Below, in pieces: positions 46,109 through 56,325 of a DNA stretch of 64,000 bases; the stretch's first letter is position 1, and the number at the start of each line of letters is the position of its first letter. Made by a program: the position numbers and the translations under genes. The DNA lies in contig NZ_JACORT010000012.1 of assembly GCF_014297465.1 (NCBI RefSeq), positions 62,001 through 126,000 of the forward strand. Reading direction: 5' to 3'. The notes under the pieces were generated by a model, which was not told the DNA's origin, searched no databases, and was given only the letters and a program-made list of their open reading frames with translations. The stretch comes from Ramlibacter cellulosilyticus. GTDB taxonomy: Bacteria; Pseudomonadota; Gammaproteobacteria; Burkholderiales; Burkholderiaceae_C.

Positions 46109-47068
46109 ATGATGAACCGCCGCCGCGCCGCCCTCGCGGGCACCGCCCTCCTGGCCATCGCCGGGATGCCCCTGGGCGCCTTCGCCCAGCAGAAGAAGAT
46201 CGTCCTCGGCTTCAGCCAGATCGGCGCCGAGAGCGAATGGCGCACCGCCAACACCGAGTCGATCAAGCAGGCCGCCAAGGACGCGGGCATCGAGCTGAAG
46301 TTCTCCGACGCGCAGCAGAAGCAGGAGAACCAGATCAAGGCCATCCGCTCCTTCATCGCGCAGAAGGTGGACGTGATCGCCTTCTCGCCGGTCGTCGAAA
46401 GCGGCTGGGGCACGGTGCTGCGCGAAGCCAAGGCGGCGAAGATCCCCGTGATCCTGACCGATCGCGCCGTGAACGAGAAGGACGACTCGCTGTGGGTCAC
46501 CTTCATGGGCTCCGACTTCCTCGAAGAGGGCCGCAAGGCGGGGCGCTGGGTCGTCGACAACATCAAGGGCGGCGAAGTCAACATCGTGGAGCTGCAGGGC
46601 ACCGTGGGCTCCGCGCCCGCGATCGACCGCAAGAAGGGCTTCGAGGAGGTGATCAAGGGCAAGCCGCAGTTCAAGATCGTGCGCTCGCAGACCGGCGACT
46701 TCACGCGTGCCAAGGGCAAGGAGGTCATGCAGGCCTTCCTGAAGGCGGACCCGAAGAAGATCAACGTGCTCTACGCGCACAACGACGACATGGCCATCGG
46801 GGCGATCCAGGCGATCGAGGAAGCCGGCCTCAAGCCGGGGCAGGACATCAAGATCGTGTCCATCGACGCGGTGAAGGGCGCCTTCGAAGCCATGATGGCC
46901 GGCAAGCTGAACGTCACCGTGGAATGCAGCCCGTTGCTGGGCCCGCAGTTGATGAAGGCGGTGCAGGACGTGGTGGCCGGCAAGCCCGTGCCGAAACGCA
47001 TCGTGACGGAAGAGACGATCTTCCCGATGGAAAGCGCCGCCAAGGTGTTCCCCACCCGCAAGTACTGA
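46109..47068 (+). CDS. ytfQ: YtfQ-type periplasmic sugar-binding protein
   Basis: 319 residues from ATG 46109 after AAAGGAG; ATG 46112 is also possible. The signal peptide ends LGAFA-QQ. The mature domain IVLGFSQIGAESEWRTANTESIKQAAKDAGIELKFSDAQQKQENQIKAIRSFIAQKVDVIAFSPVVE is that of YtfQ, which binds galactofuranose, and whose relatives bind L-arabinofuranose. It contains RAVNEKDD, SAPAIDRKKGF and YAHNDDMAIGA. It serves the ATPase and two permeases downstream. Confidence 0.92.
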   Translation: MMNRRRAALAGTALLAIAGMPLGAFAQQKKIVLGFSQIGAESEWRTANTESIKQAAKDAGIELKFSDAQQKQENQIKAIRSFIAQKVDVIAFSPVVESGWGTVLREAKAAKIPVILTDRAVNEKDDSLWVTFMGSDFLEEGRKAGRWVVDNIKGGEVNIVELQGTVGSAPAIDRKKGFEEVIKGKPQFKIVRSQTGDFTRAKGKEVMQAFLKADPKKINVLYAHNDDMAIGAIQAIEEAGLKPGQDIKIVSIDAVKGAFEAMMAGKLNVTVECSPLLGPQLMKAVQDVVAGKPVPKRIVTEETIFPMESAAKVFPTRKY

Positions 47069-47177
47069 TGGCCCACCCCCGAAGCGCCTTCGGCGCCTCC
47101 CCCTCAAGGGGGCGCCACCAGCGGCCCGGCAAAGCCGGTTCCGCGGTGGCACCGGATCGGGCCGTGGCGTTGTTGCT

Positions 47178-47198
47178 CCCTCTCCCTCTGGGAGAGGG
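47178..47198. repeat. CCCTCTCCC/GGGAGAGGG hairpin between ytfQ and ytfR
   Basis: Perfect 9-bp arms (47178-47186, 47190-47198) with a TCT loop. An identical 9-bp stem recurs at 62695-62715. A second structure (GCCACC...GGTGGC, about 47114-47150) lies just upstream. Together they fill the 151-base gap and probably modulate binding-protein against transporter expression. Confidence 0.75.
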
Positions 47199-47219
47199 TT
47201 GGGGTGAGGGCAGGCGGCC

Positions 47220-48715
<1,496 letters not shown>

Positions 48716-48719
<4 letters not shown>

Positions 48720-49762
48720 ACCGGGTCTGGAAGCATCGGTTGTTCTGGCCGGTGGTCACGCTGGTGCTGCTGCTCGTGCTGAATGCAGCCTTCAACCCCG
48801 GCTTCCTGCGCGTCACGGTGCGCGACGGGCACCTGTACGGCAGCCTCATCGACATCCTCAAGGGCGCGGCGCCGCTGGCGCTGGTGGCGCTCGGCATGAC
48901 GCTCGTGATCGCCACGCGCGGCATCGACATCTCGGTGGGCGCGGTGGTCGCCATCGCAGGTGGCGTCGCCGCGTGGATGATCGGCGGCTCGCTGGTGATC
49001 CACGACGGCGTGAGCACCCACGTGAGCCGCTTCCCCATGCCGGTCGCCATCCTGTGCGCGCTGCTCGTCGCCATGCTGTGCGGCGCCTGGAACGGCGCGC
49101 TGGTCGCGTGGGTCGGCATGCAGCCGATCATCGCGACGCTGATCCTCATGGTCGCCGGGCGCGGGGTCGCGCAGCTGATCACCAACGGCCAGATCATCAC
49201 CGTGTACTACGCGCCGTACTTCACCATCGGCAACGGCTACGTGCTGGGCCTGCCAGTGCCTTTCCTGCTGGCGGCCGCGGTGTTCGTCGCGCTCCTGCTG
49301 CTGGTGCGGCGCACGGCCCTCGGTCTCTTCATCGAAGCGGTCGGCATCAATCCGGCGGCGGCGCACCTGGCGGGCCTGCCCGCGCGGCGCATCACGTTCT
49401 GGGCCTACGTGTTCTGCGGCCTTTGCGCCGGCATCGCGGGTCTCATCGTGAGTTCGACCGTCAAGAGCGCGGACGGCAACAACGCCGGCATGCTGATGGA
49501 GCTGGACGCGATCCTCGCCGTCACGCTGGGCGGCACCTCGCTCACCGGCGGCCGCTTCAGCCTGGCCGGCACGGTGGTCGGCGCGCTGGTCCTGCAGACG
49601 CTCACCTATGCCATCTATTCGGTGGGCGTGCCGCCGGAGGTGAACCTCGTCGTCAAGGCCGCCGTGGTGTTCGCGGTGATGCTGCTGCAGTCGCCCGAGT
49701 TCCGGCAGGCGCTGGCGCAGTGGGCCCGCCGGCCGCTGCCGGTGCAGGAGGCGACGCGGTGA
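48716..49762 (+). CDS. ytfT: Sugar ABC transporter permease, YtfT family
   Basis: 348 residues, about nine helices. Family blocks: PLALVALGMTLVIATRGIDISVGAVVAIAGGVAA, QPIIATLILMVAGRGVAQLITNGQIITV, GLFIEAVGINPAAAHLAGLPARRITFWAYVFCGLCAGIAGLI and [26 protein letters not shown]. One of two dissimilar permeases of the transporter. It starts ATG 48716 within the ytfR stop and overlaps yjfF. Confidence 0.92.
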
Positions 49763-50784
49763 GCGCCAACCTGAGCCTGGCCGTCGAGGAGCAGCCGCTG
49801 CCGGCGCCCGCGCCGCGGCGCCGTGGCCTCGACCGCAAGTACGTGCCGCTGCTCGTCACGGTCACGCTGTTCGTGGCGATGGCGGCGCTCGGGTCCGTGC
49901 TGTACACGGGCTTCTTCTCCGCGCAGGTGTTCCTCAACCTGCTGATCGACAACGCCTTCCTGTGCATCGTGGCGGTGGGCCTGACCTTCGTGATCGTGTC
50001 CGGCGGCATCGACCTGTCGGTGGGCGCCGTGATCGCGCTGACGACCATGGTGTCCGCCGCGCTCGTGGAGCGCCACCAGTGGAGCCCGCTGGTGGTGATC
50101 TCGCTCGTTCTCGTGATGGGCACCGTATTCGGCGCGACCATGGGCTTCCTCATCGAGCGCTTCCGCCTGCAGCCCTTCCTGGTGACGCTGGCGGGCATGT
50201 TCCTGGCGCGCGGCCTGTGCTACCTGATCAGCATCGATTCCATCAGCATCACCGACGGCTTCTACACGGCGGTGTCGCAGGCGCGGATCCCGGTGTGGGC
50301 GGACGCGCAGGTCTCCGTGGGCGCGGTGATCGCGCTCGCGATGGTCGCCGCCGGGACCTTCGTCGCGCACTTCACGCAGTTCGGCCGCACGGTCTACGCG
50401 ATCGGGGGCAACGAGCAGTCCGCGATGCTCATGGGGCTGCCCGTGCGCTCCACGCTGGTGGGCGTGTACGCGTTCAGCGGCTTCTGCTCCGCGCTGGGCG
50501 GCGTGGTCTTCACCTTCTACATGCTCTCGGGCTACGGCCTGCATGCCGTGGGCCTGGAGCTGGATGCGATCGCGGCCGTGGTCATCGGCGGCACGCTGCT
50601 GTCCGGCGGGGTGGGCTACGTGTTCGGCACGCTGTTCGGCGTGCTGATGCTGGGAATCATCCAGACGCTGATCATGTTCGACGGCAGCCTCAGTTCCTGG
50701 TGGACGCGCATCGCGATCGGCGGGCTGCTGTTCCTGTTCTGCCTCCTGCAGCGCCTGTTCGAGCAGCGCCGGCGCGCCGCCTGA
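49759..50784 (+). CDS. yjfF: Sugar ABC transporter permease, YjfF family
   Basis: 341 residues from GTG 49759, overlapping the ytfT stop (GTGA). It has an N-terminal cytoplasmic Pro/Arg-rich stretch, then membrane segments with LCIVAVGLTFVIVSGGIDLSVGAVIALTTM, RLQPFLVTLAGMFLARGLCYLIS, FGRTVYAIGGNEQSAMLMGLPV and IAAVVIGGTLLSGGVGYVFGTLFGVLMLGIIQT. It ends with a basic QRRRA tail. Last gene of the operon; a small gene converges on it after 4 bases. Confidence 0.92.
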   Translation: MSANLSLAVEEQPLPAPAPRRRGLDRKYVPLLVTVTLFVAMAALGSVLYTGFFSAQVFLNLLIDNAFLCIVAVGLTFVIVSGGIDLSVGAVIALTTMVSAALVERHQWSPLVVISLVLVMGTVFGATMGFLIERFRLQPFLVTLAGMFLARGLCYLISIDSISITDGFYTAVSQARIPVWADAQVSVGAVIALAMVAAGTFVAHFTQFGRTVYAIGGNEQSAMLMGLPVRSTLVGVYAFSGFCSALGGVVFTFYMLSGYGLHAVGLELDAIAAVVIGGTLLSGGVGYVFGTLFGVLMLGIIQTLIMFDGSLSSWWTRIAIGGLLFLFCLLQRLFEQRRRAA

Positions 50785-50788
50785 GGCC

Positions 50789-51022
50789 TCAGCCGCGGCC
50801 GATCTTCCGCACCTCGATCAGCCGCACCAGGCTGTCGCGGTGCATCCGGAACAGGTCCAGCGTCTCGCGCATGGAACGCAGCAGCGCCTCCGCGCGCTCC
50901 TGCTCCTGCTGCGTCATGCGGCGCGTGCGCATGCGCGCTTCCTGCGCCTCGATCCGCCGCAGCGCCAGCGCGATCCGCTCCTCCGCCTGCGCCAGGCGCT
51001 CGCCGTGGTTCTGCTCCGTCAT
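50789..51022 (-). CDS. Small coiled-coil protein of unknown function
   Basis: 77 residues from ATG 51022; an in-frame ATG at 51064 is the alternative. Almost entirely helical and charged (GERLAQAEERIALALRRIEAQEARMRTRRMTQQEQERAEALLRSMRETLDLFRMHRDSL), heptad pattern suggests a coiled coil. No Shine-Dalgarno is clear for either start. No recognised family. Confidence 0.55.
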   Translation of the reverse strand: MTEQNHGERLAQAEERIALALRRIEAQEARMRTRRMTQQEQERAEALLRSMRETLDLFRMHRDSLVRLIEVRKIGRG

Positions 51023-51147
51023 GCCCTGCGCCCGTTGTTTCGGGTCCAAGGATAGTGGGGCCATTTGTGCATTTCCGGACACAGGCCTGGGCCTCTCCCG
51101 CACCCCGCGGCGGGCGGCCCCGGGCGTGAGCGACAATCACGGCGCCA

Positions 51148-51903
51148 ATGAGTGAGGGTCCCGGTCTGAGTCATCGCTTCGCGCGCGTGCAGCGCAGGGC
51201 CCTCGCCACCGCGCGGCGGCCCATGTTCCGGGCCGGCGTGCGCGACTGCGGCCCCATGACCATCGGCATCTCGGCCTGGGGCCTCGTGGCCGGCGTGGCG
51301 ATGGCCAAGAGCGGCATGGGCGTCCCGCTGGCCATCCTGATGTCCATCCTGGTATCGGCCGGCACGTCACAGGTCGCCGCCTTGCCCCTGATCGCCAGCG
51401 ATGCCCCGATGTGGGTGGTGTGCGCCACGGTGGCGTGCGTCAACCTGCGCTTCCTGGTCTTCAGCTACCAGTACCGGCCGTATTTCGCGCACCTGCCGCG
51501 CGGCAAGCGCGTGTTCCTCAGCTACTTCATGGGGGACACCATCTTCGCGATGTTCCTGCGCCGCTACCCCGAGCCGCGGCGCGAGCCCGGCCAGCTGGAT
51601 TACTTCTGGGGCGCGGCCGTCGTGAACTACGGAGCCTGGCAGGTCGCCGTGATCACGGGCATCGTGGCGGGCGCCGCCATCCCGCCGGAGTGGGGCATCG
51701 GCTTCGCCGGCACCATGGCCTTGCTGGCGCTGGCCTGCAGCCAGCTGCGCAGCCCTTCGACCTGGGTGGCCGCGTTCGTCGCCGCCTGTGCGGCGGTTGC
51801 CGCGTATGCGCTGCCCCTGCGCCTGAACATCGTCGTCGCGATCTCCGCGGCCGTGGCCGTGGGCGTGCTGGCGCAGCACGCGCGGCCCGCTTCCTCCCGC
51901 TGA
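51148..51903 (+). CDS. azlC: AzlC-family branched-chain amino acid exporter, large subunit
   Basis: 251 residues with five or more helices. Family blocks: FRAGVRDCGPMTIGISAWGLVAGVAMAKSGM, LMSILVSAGTSQVAALPLIASDAP, CVNLRFLVFSYQYRPYFAHL and FMGDTIFAMFLRRYPE. It pairs with AzlD to export branched-chain amino acids or analogues. A GACAAT -10-like box (51132-51137) lies 11 bases before the ATG, giving a very short leader. azlD follows after 13 bases. Confidence 0.88.
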   Translation: MSEGPGLSHRFARVQRRALATARRPMFRAGVRDCGPMTIGISAWGLVAGVAMAKSGMGVPLAILMSILVSAGTSQVAALPLIASDAPMWVVCATVACVNLRFLVFSYQYRPYFAHLPRGKRVFLSYFMGDTIFAMFLRRYPEPRREPGQLDYFWGAAVVNYGAWQVAVITGIVAGAAIPPEWGIGFAGTMALLALACSQLRSPSTWVAAFVAACAAVAAYALPLRLNIVVAISAAVAVGVLAQHARPASSR

Positions 51904-51916
51904 CCGGCGCCGCATC

Positions 51917-52246
51917 GTGAGCACGCTCGAGATCTTCCTCACCATCCTCGGCATGGCGGCCGTCACCCTCCTGTGCCGCGCCTTCTTCCTGCTGCCGGAG
52001 CAGGACCTGCCCATGCCGCGGTGGCTGCGCGAAGGGCTGCGCTATGCGCCGGTGGCTGCGCTGGTGGCCGTGGTCGCGCCCGAGATCGTCATGACGCAAG
52101 GGCACCTGATTTCCACCTGGAAGGACGCGCGCATCTTCGGCGCCGTGGCAGGCCTCACGTTCTACACGCGCAAGCAGGACCTGTTCGGCACCATCGTCGT
52201 CGGGACGGGGGTGATGCTGGGACTGCGTTTCGGGCTGGGCTGGTAG
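51917..52246 (+). CDS. azlD: AzlD-family branched-chain amino acid exporter, small subunit
   Basis: 109 residues from GTG 51917. Three or four membrane segments; family features ILGMAAVTLLCRAFFLLPE and MPRWLREGLRYAPVAALVAVVAPEIV, ending GLRFGLGW. It forms the exporter with AzlC. It converges directly on the small membrane gene at 52247 with no gap. Confidence 0.88.
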   Translation: MSTLEIFLTILGMAAVTLLCRAFFLLPEQDLPMPRWLREGLRYAPVAALVAVVAPEIVMTQGHLISTWKDARIFGAVAGLTFYTRKQDLFGTIVVGTGVMLGLRFGLGW

Positions 52247-52516
52247 CTACTTCGCCGACGTCGACACGAGCGGCACGTGCTTGGGCGCGGCCTTGACCAC
52301 GTTGGTCGGGGCCGGCTTCGCCGCCATCGCGGCGCGCTGCTCTTCGCCCGTCGTCTTGTGGAAGCGATAGACGCCCGCCGCCGCGAGCACGGCCAGCACG
52401 AGCAGGTAGCGCTTCTCCGCGGCGCGGTTGCCCGAGAAGACTGCCAGCAGTGCGGCGCCCACGATGCCCACGACGAGCATCTTCATGTCGAGCGTCAGCG
52501 AATTGAAGAAGTCCAT
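52247..52516 (-). CDS. Small bitopic membrane protein of unknown function
   Basis: 89 residues. Two hydrophobic segments (MLVVGIVGAALLAVF and YLLVLAVLAAAGVYRF) and a C-terminal Ala/Lys/Pro-rich soluble tail. No family recognised. It shares no gap with azlD (stops adjoin). The patatin-like gene diverges 212 bases away. Confidence 0.55.
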   Translation of the reverse strand: MDFFNSLTLDMKMLVVGIVGAALLAVFSGNRAAEKRYLLVLAVLAAAGVYRFHKTTGEEQRAAMAAKPAPTNVVKAAPKHVPLVSTSAK

Positions 52517-52728
52517 GGGTCGTTCTCGAAGCGGCAGGTGGTGCCACTGTAGCGAACGGCAGCGCAGGCGCCCAGCCGCGGAGGGCGTTTTGGCGCCGTC
52601 TGTTGCGGAGGCGCCGCTGCCTCAAGGTAACCATTTGCCACCCCGCCCGGGGCTTGCGCGGGCCGCCGCTGTTCCCTACAAGTGAGCCCCAGCGGCGGCG
52701 CAAGCCTGCCGCCCGGGGAGGGACGACG

Positions 52729-55700
52729 ATGACGAGCTCCATCGAGCAGCTGGCCGCCGCGCGCCGCGGCGAACTCTCGCCGGCGCAGCAGGCCGGCTTG
52801 CAGCAACCCCTCTGGGGGCTTGCCCTGTCGGGCGGCGGCATCCGCAGCGCCACCTTCTGCCTGGGGCTCGTGCGCAGCCTCGCGCGCAACCAGGTGTTCC
52901 ACCGCTTCGACCTGCTGTCCACCGTCTCCGGCGGGGGCTACGTCGGCGCCATGATCGGGCGCCTGTTCCACCAGGCGCAGCCGGCGTCGGGCGAGACCAA
53001 GGCCGAAGCCGTCGAAGCGGCGCTCGGCGACGCCGACCGCCGCTGGTTCGCGTGGTGGCTGCGCGCCAACGGCCGCTACCTCGTTCCGCACGGCACGAAG
53101 GACGCCTTCTTCGCGGCCGCGACCTTCGGCCGCAACTTCGTGGCGGTGCACATCGAGCTGGCCTTGCTGTGCATCCTGCTCGGTCTCGCGCTGGTGGGCA
53201 TCGACCTCGGCGCGTGGCAGGCCGTGGACGGCTGGAGCCGCGACACGGCGGGCAGGTCGGCGGTCGAGGCGCAGGCGCTCCTGTGGCTCACCGGATGGCC
53301 GACCGTGTGGCTCCTCCTGCCCGTGGTCGCCGCGTTCAGCGCGATCGCCGCCGCCGTCTACTGGAACTTCCCTGCCGACGCCGAACGCACGATCCCGGGC
53401 TGGCGCTGGTTCGCCGTGGCGCTCGCGGCGGCGGGCCTGTACGTGATCGCCACCGCCTGGCCGTGGCTGCGCGAAGAGCTCCAGTTGCCGCTGCCCGTGC
53501 TGCTTACGGTGGTGGCGCTGGACGTGATGTTCATCTTCGGTGCCGCGATCGCGCTCGTGCTGCTGCTGGCGGTGGGCGCGCACGGCAGGGTGCGCAACCG
53601 CCTCACCGCGACGCTCGGCCTCCTGCTGCGGATCGCCGTGGGCATCTTCGTCGCGGGTGCGCTCGACTACTACGCGTGGCAGCTCGCGCTGGGTGGCGGC
53701 GGCCTGCAGGGCCGGGTGGCGGTGGGCATCGCCGTCGCGGGCGTGGTCCTGCGCGCGGTGCTGCCGAAGGTGGCGGAGTTGCCGCGCAACTTCCCGCCGC
53801 TCGTGCGGCATGCGATCGGCGCGCTGCTCAACGTCGCGGGGCTGATGGTGCTCGCCGGCCTCGTGATCTTCTGGATCAGCGTGGTGCATGGCCAGGTCAC
53901 GCAGCGGCTCTTCTCGCTCGCGGAGCAGACGACGGCCGCGGAGCCGGCCTTCCGCCTGGCCTGGCTCGCGTGGTCCGCCGTGCTCGTGCCGGCGCTGCTC
54001 ATGTTCTTCGTCTCGGCGAGCAACGCCGCGTTCCTGAACAAGTCGTCGCTGTACGCCTTCTACAAGGCGCGGCTGGTGCGCGGCTACCTGGGGGCCACGA
54101 ACCCGCAGCGGCTGGGCGGCGGCGTCGACCCGCTGGGCGTCGTGCCCGAAGTCCGCAGCGCGAGGCCCGTGAGCGTGAACACCTTCCAGGCGGACGACGA
54201 CATGCCGCTCGCCGACTACGCCCCGCATGCGAGCGGCGGGCCGGTGCACCTGATCAACGCCTGCGCGAACCAGACCCGCGACCCGCGCGGCGGACTGTTC
54301 AACCAGGACCGCAAGGGGCTGCCGGTGACGGTGGGCGCGCAGCACCTGCGCATCGGCGCCGGCGGCTGGGAGTCCCTGGGCGGCGAGAACGCCCTCACGC
54401 TGGGCTCCTGGATGGCGATCTCCGGCGCCGCGGTCTCGCCGGGCCTGGGCGGCGCGACGCGTCCCGGCATCTCCGCGCTGGCGATGATGGCGGGCCTGCG
54501 CCTCGGCTACTGGTGGGAACGCCAGGAGGGCCGGGACAAGTGGAGCGCCTTCGGCAAGTACGGCCTGCTGGTCAACGAGTTGCTCGGACGCTTCGACATC
54601 GCCGGCATCCGCCCCTGGTTCCTGAGCGACGGCGGCCATTTCGAGAACACGGCCGCCTACGCGCTGCTGCGCGAACGCTGCGAGCTGATCGTGCTGGCGG
54701 ACTGCGGGGCCGACCCGCGCTACGCGTTCGGCGACATCGAGAACCTGGTGCGCAAGGCCCGCATCGACCTGCAGGCCGACATCAGCTTCCTGAAGCCGAA
54801 GCCGCCCCTGGAGCGCGGCTGGGAGTCGTTCGGCTCCCTGAGCGACATCGCTTCGGCGGAGTCGAGCGCGTCCCTCGCGCTCGCGCACATCGATTACGGC
54901 GCGGGGAAGAATCCCGGCTACCTGGTGGTGGTGAAACCGAGCATGCGTGCGGGCCTGCCCGTGGACCTGGTGAACTTCAAGGCGGACAACCCCGCGTTTC
55001 CGCAGGAGCCCACGGCCGACCAGTTCTTCGACGAATCGCAGTGGGAAAGCTACTTCCGCCTGGGCACCATCCTCGGCGAGGGCATCACGCCCGCCTTGCT
55101 GCAGTCGGTCGGCGACGTGGCGGCCCGCTGTTTCGAGATCGACGACGGGGCCCTGACGCACGCCGACGGCAAGCACCCGGCGGGCCCGGCCGCGGCCGCT
55201 GCGGCGTCGGCGGCGGCGGCGCCGGTGAAGCGGCTCCCGGCGCGCATCGTCGCCACCGGCGCGGTCACCACGTCGATCAGCATCGGCGCCATCGCGAGCC
55301 TGGGCGTCACGGCCTACCAGGCGATCAACAGCGAGGCGAAGGAGCGCGAAGCGGCGGAGAAGCGCGACCCGGCGGAGACGAAGGAGCTCTCCAAGCTCTA
55401 TGCGGAGCTGCTGGCGGCGAAGGCGGGCGAGCGCGGCAAGCCCACGGTGAACCTCGTCGTCGCCCTGGCCGGCCTCGCCGACCGCGTGTGCGACAAGCCG
55501 AGCGCGAAAGGCTACCAGGCGAACCCGTACCTGCAGGCGATGCTGCGGGAGGCGCGGGCGTCCTGCGAAGCGGATCCGCAGATCGCCGGCATCTGCCTGG
55601 ACACGCTCGACGCCGCGGCGTGCCTGAAGCAGCAGCCGCGCGCCCGCTGCATCGCGCAGTACTGGATCCGCGACTACGAGCACGATGCGCTGAACTGCCG

Positions 55701-56316
55701 GCCGCAGGAGCAGCTGGAGGCGATCCGCGAGCGCGAGAAGGCGCAGACGGCCGCCGACAAGGCACTCGCCCCGGCCGCACCCGCTTCGGCGGCACCGCAA
55801 GTCGTGGCGAGCGCGCCCGCGCCCACGACGGTGACCGCGCCGCCCGCGGGGCCCATCGTGCAGCAGCGCGGGAGCGGCGACGACCGCGGCGTGCGGACCG
55901 CGGCCGAGGCCGCGGGGTCGATGCCGGTGGCCTCTGCCCCGGCCGCCGCGCAGGCCGCCAGCGACGCGTGCAAGGGCAAGACCATCTACATCCAGATCTA
56001 CGGCCCCGACCAGCGCGAAGTGGCGCGCACGCTGCGGGCCCGGTGGACGGAGCTCGGGGCGAAGGTGCCCGGGGTCGAAGACGTCACGCAGTCCGCGCGC
56101 CAGGCCCAGCGCCAGCCGCCGCTGCCGGTCGGCGCGCCGACGGTGATCCAGCACCAGCCGGAGCTGCAGGCCTGCGCCAGCGAGATCGTGGCCAGCGGCA
56201 AGGCGGCGTCGACGGCTTACGCGACGAGCAACTGGGTGATCCGCGAGCTGCCGCTGCGCCTCAAGGCCACGCAGGACCTGCTGGAGGTGTGGCTGCCGCC
56301 GGTGGTGGGACGGTGA
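52729..56316 (+). CDS. Large patatin-like phospholipase with internal multi-helix membrane region
   Basis: 1195 residues from ATG 52729 after GGGGAGGG. The patatin core is split: the oxyanion motif GGGIRS at residues 35-40 and nucleophile Ser67 in STVSGGG, then about eight hydrophobic segments between residues 130 and 440, then the catalytic Asp634 in DGGHFENTAAY. After residue 820 come an Ala-rich linker, one more hydrophobic segment (TTSISIGAIASLGVTAYQ) and a C-terminal domain (KTIYIQIYGPDQREVARTLRARW) resembling peptidoglycan- or envelope-related modules. It probably hydrolyses membrane lipids. Substrate and physiological role unknown. Confidence 0.85.
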   Translation: MTSSIEQLAAARRGELSPAQQAGLQQPLWGLALSGGGIRSATFCLGLVRSLARNQVFHRFDLLSTVSGGGYVGAMIGRLFHQAQPASGETKAEAVEAALGDADRRWFAWWLRANGRYLVPHGTKDAFFAAATFGRNFVAVHIELALLCILLGLALVGIDLGAWQAVDGWSRDTAGRSAVEAQALLWLTGWPTVWLLLPVVAAFSAIAAAVYWNFPADAERTIPGWRWFAVALAAAGLYVIATAWPWLREELQLPLPVLLTVVALDVMFIFGAAIALVLLLAVGAHGRVRNRLTATLGLLLRIAVGIFVAGALDYYAWQLALGGGGLQGRVAVGIAVAGVVLRAVLPKVAELPRNFPPLVRHAIGALLNVAGLMVLAGLVIFWISVVHGQVTQRLFSLAEQTTAAEPAFRLAWLAWSAVLVPALLMFFVSASNAAFLNKSSLYAFYKARLVRGYLGATNPQRLGGGVDPLGVVPEVRSARPVSVNTFQADDDMPLADYAPHASGGPVHLINACANQTRDPRGGLFNQDRKGLPVTVGAQHLRIGAGGWESLGGENALTLGSWMAISGAAVSPGLGGATRPGISALAMMAGLRLGYWWERQEGRDKWSAFGKYGLLVNELLGRFDIAGIRPWFLSDGGHFENTAAYALLRERCELIVLADCGADPRYAFGDIENLVRKARIDLQADISFLKPKPPLERGWESFGSLSDIASAESSASLALAHIDYGAGKNPGYLVVVKPSMRAGLPVDLVNFKADNPAFPQEPTADQFFDESQWESYFRLGTILGEGITPALLQSVGDVAARCFEIDDGALTHADGKHPAGPAAAAAASAAAAPVKRLPARIVATGAVTTSISIGAIASLGVTAYQAINSEAKEREAAEKRDPAETKELSKLYAELLAAKAGERGKPTVNLVVALAGLADRVCDKPSAKGYQANPYLQAMLREARASCEADPQIAGICLDTLDAAACLKQQPRARCIAQYWIRDYEHDALNCRPQEQLEAIREREKAQTAADKALAPAAPASAAPQVVASAPAPTTVTAPPAGPIVQQRGSGDDRGVRTAAEAAGSMPVASAPAAAQAASDACKGKTIYIQIYGPDQREVARTLRARWTELGAKVPGVEDVTQSARQAQRQPPLPVGAPTVIQHQPELQACASEIVASGKAASTAYATSNWVIRELPLRLKATQDLLEVWLPPVVGR

Positions 56317-56325
56317 GCCGACGCG

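Noticed and set aside
52495..56154. A 1219-codon open frame on the minus strand opposite the patatin-like gene
   Set aside because: It is a GC-driven shadow of the patatin-like frame, with no recognisable motifs and extreme Arg/Ala composition.
52729..56316. Patatin-like gene as part of an anti-phage system (CBASS or Avs type)
   Set aside because: No cyclase, NTPase, sensor or other defence genes lie near it, and the flanking genes are exporters and regulators.
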